DNA of 26,364 nucleotides, taken from NCBI GenBank assembly GCA_002372465.1, contig DFGW01000013.1:1-26364 (forward strand), written 5' to 3'. Source of the stretch: Butyrivibrio sp. UBA3740 (GTDB lineage: Bacteria; Bacillota; Clostridia; Lachnospirales; Lachnospiraceae). Each line of letters opens with the position of its first letter. Position 1 is the stretch's first letter. Both the position numbers and the translations under genes were made by a program. The notes under the pieces were generated by a model, which had not been told where the DNA came from, ran no database searches, and saw only the letters and a list, made by a program, of their open reading frames with translations. Shown one piece after another: positions 23,479 through 26,364 of the stretch.

Positions 23479-25563
23479 ATGTCAGATAATAAGGAAATGG
23501 ATTATAAAGCCGCCTACGAGCGGGAAAAACTGAAGACTGCGGATCTGGCGGGGCGCATTGCCGAGCTTGAGGATAAAAACCAGGATTTAGAGTTTAAGCT
23601 GAATCGTATCAAGAATAATCCGATTTGGAAGGCTTCGACTCCTGCCCGTAACACCATGCACTGGGTGATCAGGCAGAGGGACAGACTCAGGAACCAGGGC
23701 TCTCTTAAAGGCGTTGTGGCTAAGATAAAGTATAAACAGATCGAGAAGAAGGCAATGACACATTATGGAACAGAGAGCTTTCCTTCTGAGGAGACAAGGA
23801 AGGAGCAGGAGAGCGCTGTATTCGAGAAGATGCCTCTTATCTCCATTCTTGTACCTTTGTACAATACACCGGAAAAGTTCCTTAGGGACATGATAGAGTC
23901 AGTACTTAATCAGACTTATTCCAACTGGCAGCTGTGTCTTGCGGATGGCTCAGATGCTGAGCATATCGGTCAGGTGTCTGCTATTGTCAAGGAATATCAG
24001 GCAAATCCCAAGGCCAGGTTAAAAGCCACTGAAACCGGTGACATGGGCTGCAGGATCAAGTATCAGAAGCTTGAGAGAAATGAAGGCATTTCCGGCAATA
24101 CCAATCATTGCCTGGAACTGGCCGAGGGAGAGTACATAGGTCTTTTTGACCACGATGACATCCTTCATCCGGAAGTACTGTACTGGTATGTAAAGGCGAT
24201 AAACGAGGAGAATGCAGACTACATCTACTGTGATGAGACCACCTTTAAGGGCGACGACATCAACAGGATGATAACCATGCATTTCAAGCCTGACTACGCT
24301 ATAGATAACCTCAGGGCCAACAATTATATCTGTCATTTCAGTGTGTTCAAGAGGAGTCTTTTAGAGGGCACTGAGCTTTTCAGGACAAAGTTTGACGGAA
24401 GCCAGGACCATGACATGATCCTTCGTCTCACAGACAAGGCACAGCACATCGTACATGTTCCCAAGCTCCTTTATTACTGGAGAAGCCATGCAGGTTCTGT
24501 TGCCTCTGACATAAACGCAAAGCCCTATGCCATTGATGCAGCCAAGGGAGCTGTGGCCGATCACCTTCGCCGCCACGGCTATGACCATTTTAAGATCACC
24601 AGCACAAGAGCCTTTGAGACCATCTTCAAGATCACCTATGAGGTTAAGGGAACACCTAAGATATCCATCGTTATCCCCAACTGCGAGCATGCACAGGATC
24701 TGAGAAGATGTATTGATTCCATTTATGAGAAATCGGTTTACGACAACTACGAGATCATCGTTGTTGAGAATAACTCCAAGGGGAGCGAGATTCGTGGTTA
24801 TTACGAGGAACTCAAAAACGGCGCTCTGAAGGATATTGTTAAGGTTGTGGACTATACCGCTGCCAAGGCTGCAGGGGAGGTCCCAGGTAATACAGACGAT
24901 GGCTCTTTTAACTACTCTGCTGTTGTAAATTACGGAGTTGCCAGGTCAACCGGCGAGTATATCATCCTTCTTAACAATGACACCCAGGTCATCACTGTGA
25001 ACTGGATGGAGGAGCTGTTGATGTATGCACAGCGTAGCGACGTGGGTGCAGTCGGAGCCAAGCTCTATTTCCCTGACAGGAAGATCCAGCATGCAGGGGT
25101 TGTGCTCAAGCTTGGGGCCCACAGGACTGCAGGACATTCACATTACGGTCAGGCCGGCATGAACCTTGGATATATGGGGCGTCTTTGCTATGCCCAGGAT
25201 GTAAGCGCGGTGACCGGCGCATGCCTTATGGTTTCAAGAGCCAAGTATGACGAGGTGGGCGGTTTTGATGAAGGTTTCCGTGTAAGTCTCAACGACGTGG
25301 ACTTTTGCCTTAAGCTCAGGGAGAAGGGATATCTTAACGTATTCACTCCCTTTGCAGAGCTCTACCACTACGAGTCCTTGTCCCGTGGTCTTGACCTTGA
25401 AGGCAAGAATGCAGAACGCTACGAGAAGGAGTCCGAGCATTTCCGTACCAAGTGGAAGGAAGTACTTGATAAGGGAGACCCTTACTACAATCCCAACTTT
25501 TCTCTGGACCGCAGTGATTTCAGTCTTAACGTAGAAGGTTATTCAAGCCTGCGCACTCAGTAA
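23479..25563 (+). CDS. Two-domain GT2 glycosyltransferase with N-terminal coiled coil
   Basis: A 694-residue cytoplasmic enzyme with a Glu/Lys-rich coiled coil at about residues 8-45, then two complete GT2 domains. Domain 1 starts at ISILVPLYNT (121-130) with DHDD at 224-227 as metal site, CDETTF, the HFKPDYAIDNL motif and a QDHDMILRL acceptor region. Domain 2 starts at ISIVIPN (395-401) with NND (499-501), GAVGAKLYFPD and VGGFDEGFRVSLNDVDFCLKLREKGY. Both keep their metal-binding residues, so the enzyme may form two linkages, as bifunctional rhamnan and O-antigen synthases do. TTGGAG lies upstream of ATG 23479. It is the last gene before the phosphoglucomutase unit. Linkage and sugar types are not determined. 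Confidence 0.9.
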   Translation: MSDNKEMDYKAAYEREKLKTADLAGRIAELEDKNQDLEFKLNRIKNNPIWKASTPARNTMHWVIRQRDRLRNQGSLKGVVAKIKYKQIEKKAMTHYGTESFPSEETRKEQESAVFEKMPLISILVPLYNTPEKFLRDMIESVLNQTYSNWQLCLADGSDAEHIGQVSAIVKEYQANPKARLKATETGDMGCRIKYQKLERNEGISGNTNHCLELAEGEYIGLFDHDDILHPEVLYWYVKAINEENADYIYCDETTFKGDDINRMITMHFKPDYAIDNLRANNYICHFSVFKRSLLEGTELFRTKFDGSQDHDMILRLTDKAQHIVHVPKLLYYWRSHAGSVASDINAKPYAIDAAKGAVADHLRRHGYDHFKITSTRAFETIFKITYEVKGTPKISIVIPNCEHAQDLRRCIDSIYEKSVYDNYEIIVVENNSKGSEIRGYYEELKNGALKDIVKVVDYTAAKAAGEVPGNTDDGSFNYSAVVNYGVARSTGEYIILLNNDTQVITVNWMEELLMYAQRSDVGAVGAKLYFPDRKIQHAGVVLKLGAHRTAGHSHYGQAGMNLGYMGRLCYAQDVSAVTGACLMVSRAKYDEVGGFDEGFRVSLNDVDFCLKLREKGYLNVFTPFAELYHYESLSRGLDLEGKNAERYEKESEHFRTKWKEVLDKGDPYYNPNFSLDRSDFSLNVEGYSSLRTQ

Positions 25564-25596
25564 TGTGGACAAGTTGCCACATTATTGTGGTATACT
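25564..25596 (+). promoter_or_regulatory. pgm promoter: Extended -10 promoter with overlapping inverted repeats before phosphoglucomutase
   Basis: TTGTGGTATACT (25585-25596) is the same 12-mer as the one before rmlB, with TGG ahead of TATACT. CCACA (25577-25581) and TGTGG (25586-25590) form a perfect inverted repeat overlapping the promoter, and a further TGTGG at 25564-25568 could pair with the same CCACA. This could be an operator or a weak transcript-end hairpin of the upstream gene. TTGCCA (25574-25579) lies 11 bases from the -10, too close to be a normal -35. Confidence 0.5.
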
Positions 25597-25671
25597 TTAA
25601 AAAGGACTTAAGAAGCAGTCCCGGCATGATAAAAGTATTGTAAAGCACAATAACATATAGGAGGAAAGAGA

Positions 25672-26364
25672 ATGAGTGAAGCAACAAAGCAGCTGGAGTA
25701 CTGGCTGAACGATGACTACTTTGATGAGGAAACCAAAAAGGAGCTTCTCTCCATCAGGAATGATGAGGCAGAAGTTGAGGATCGATTCTATAGAGAGCTT
25801 GAATTTGGTACCGGTGGACTTCGCGGGGTAATCGGAGCAGGTACCAACAGAATGAACAAGTACACTGTACGTAAGGCTTCTCAGGGTCTTGCAAACTATA
25901 TCAAGAAGCATGGTGGACCTGACGCTGCCAAGAGGGGCGTTGCCATTTCCTTTGACTGCAGAAGATTTTCACCTGAATTTGCCGATGAGACAGCTCTTTG
26001 TCTTGCTGCCAATGGCATTAAGGCTTATGTCAGCGATATTCTTCGCCCCACACCTGAGCTTTCATTTGCTCTTCGTGAGTTTGGATGCATCGCAGGCGTT
26101 ATGGTAACTGCATCTCACAATCCTCCTGAATATAACGGATATAAGGTTTACTGGGAGGACGGAGCCCAGGTCACTCCTCCTCACGATACCGGAATAATCG
26201 GAGAAGTATTTGCTATCAAGGAATACAGCGATTGCAAGACCATGGATAAGGACGAGGCTGTTGAGAACGGTCTTTATATCTCCATCGGAAAAGAGATCGA
26301 CGATAAGTACATGGCTGAGCTTAAGAAGCAGAGTCTCCATCCTGAGATCATCAAGGAGGTTGCC
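25672..26364 (+). CDS. pgm: Alpha-phosphoglucomutase, 3'-truncated by window edge
   Basis: The first 231 residues of an enzyme of the alpha-D-phosphohexomutase family, which interconverts glucose-6-phosphate and glucose-1-phosphate. Family members of this type are about 575 residues long, so roughly 60 percent lies beyond the window. Seen directly: the family N-terminus with FGTGGLRGVIGAGTNRMNKYTV, and the catalytic loop TASHNPPEYNGYKVYW with phospho-accepting Ser148. AGGAGG at 25659-25664 gives a 7-base spacing to ATG 25672. The glucose-1-phosphate product is the substrate of RmlA upstream, so the gene fits the locus, but it has its own promoter and also serves glycogen and central metabolism. 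No stop codon is reached. Confidence 0.95.
   Translation, partial: MSEATKQLEYWLNDDYFDEETKKELLSIRNDEAEVEDRFYRELEFGTGGLRGVIGAGTNRMNKYTVRKASQGLANYIKKHGGPDAAKRGVAISFDCRRFSPEFADETALCLAANGIKAYVSDILRPTPELSFALREFGCIAGVMVTASHNPPEYNGYKVYWEDGAQVTPPHDTGIIGEVFAIKEYSDCKTMDKDEAVENGLYISIGKEIDDKYMAELKKQSLHPEIIKEVA

Overview
This window is a cell-surface polysaccharide locus with every recognisable gene on the + strand. Protein similarity remembered from family knowledge, Gram-positive style ribosome binding sites (AAGGAGG, AGGAGG), moderate G+C and the paralogous MBOAT/SGNH genes all point to an anaerobic Firmicute, most likely Lachnospiraceae (Butyrivibrio or a relative). The genus assignment is inference; no rRNA or marker gene is present.

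Layout. (1) 2-526 is the 3' end of a restriction-fold nuclease-like protein. (2) 612-7920 is a surface O-acylation block. It contains an MBOAT acyltransferase with an SGNH-type partner, then, from a new promoter near 3404, a second SGNH-like protein with no serine in its nucleophile motif, two tiny 4-TM SMR/ArnE-ArnF-like transporters, a second MBOAT and a third SGNH-type partner. A strong intrinsic terminator closes the block at 7928-7960. (3) 8097-13350 holds a 1236-residue membrane-anchored GH25 muramidase with an extraordinary acidic, tyrosine-rich cytoplasmic region, four Ig-like repeats and a wall-binding repeat. A polytopic GT-C-like membrane protein follows. (4) 13378-25563 is a polysaccharide synthesis and export operon: rmlB, rmlA, a single-TM protein of unknown function, rmlC, an ABC-2 permease (Wzm type), an ABC ATPase with a C-terminal carbohydrate-binding-like domain (Wzt type), a methyltransferase-kinase fusion and two large GT2 glycosyltransferases. 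rmlD is not in the window. (5) 25672 to the edge is the 5' part of alpha-phosphoglucomutase, which makes glucose-1-phosphate, the substrate of RmlA.

Working model. Pgm, RmlA, RmlB and RmlC feed dTDP-sugar (dTDP-rhamnose if RmlD is elsewhere) to the GT2 enzymes, which build a chain on a lipid carrier in the cytoplasm. The methyltransferase-kinase may cap the chain end, as WbdD does in E. coli O9a, and the Wzt C-terminal domain may recognise the cap for export by Wzm/Wzt. Outside the membrane the two MBOAT/SGNH sets would O-acylate the polymer, the SMR-like pair and GT-C-like protein could add side-chain sugars, and the muramidase could remodel the wall. The capping model is the most interesting point.

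Between the genes of the long operon there is a recurring set of stem-loops that start at or within a stop codon, plus one palindromic element resembling the REP-like repeats common in Clostridia. No intergenic stretch exceeds 300 bases, and I saw no rRNA, tRNA, CRISPR array, insertion sequence or phage gene.
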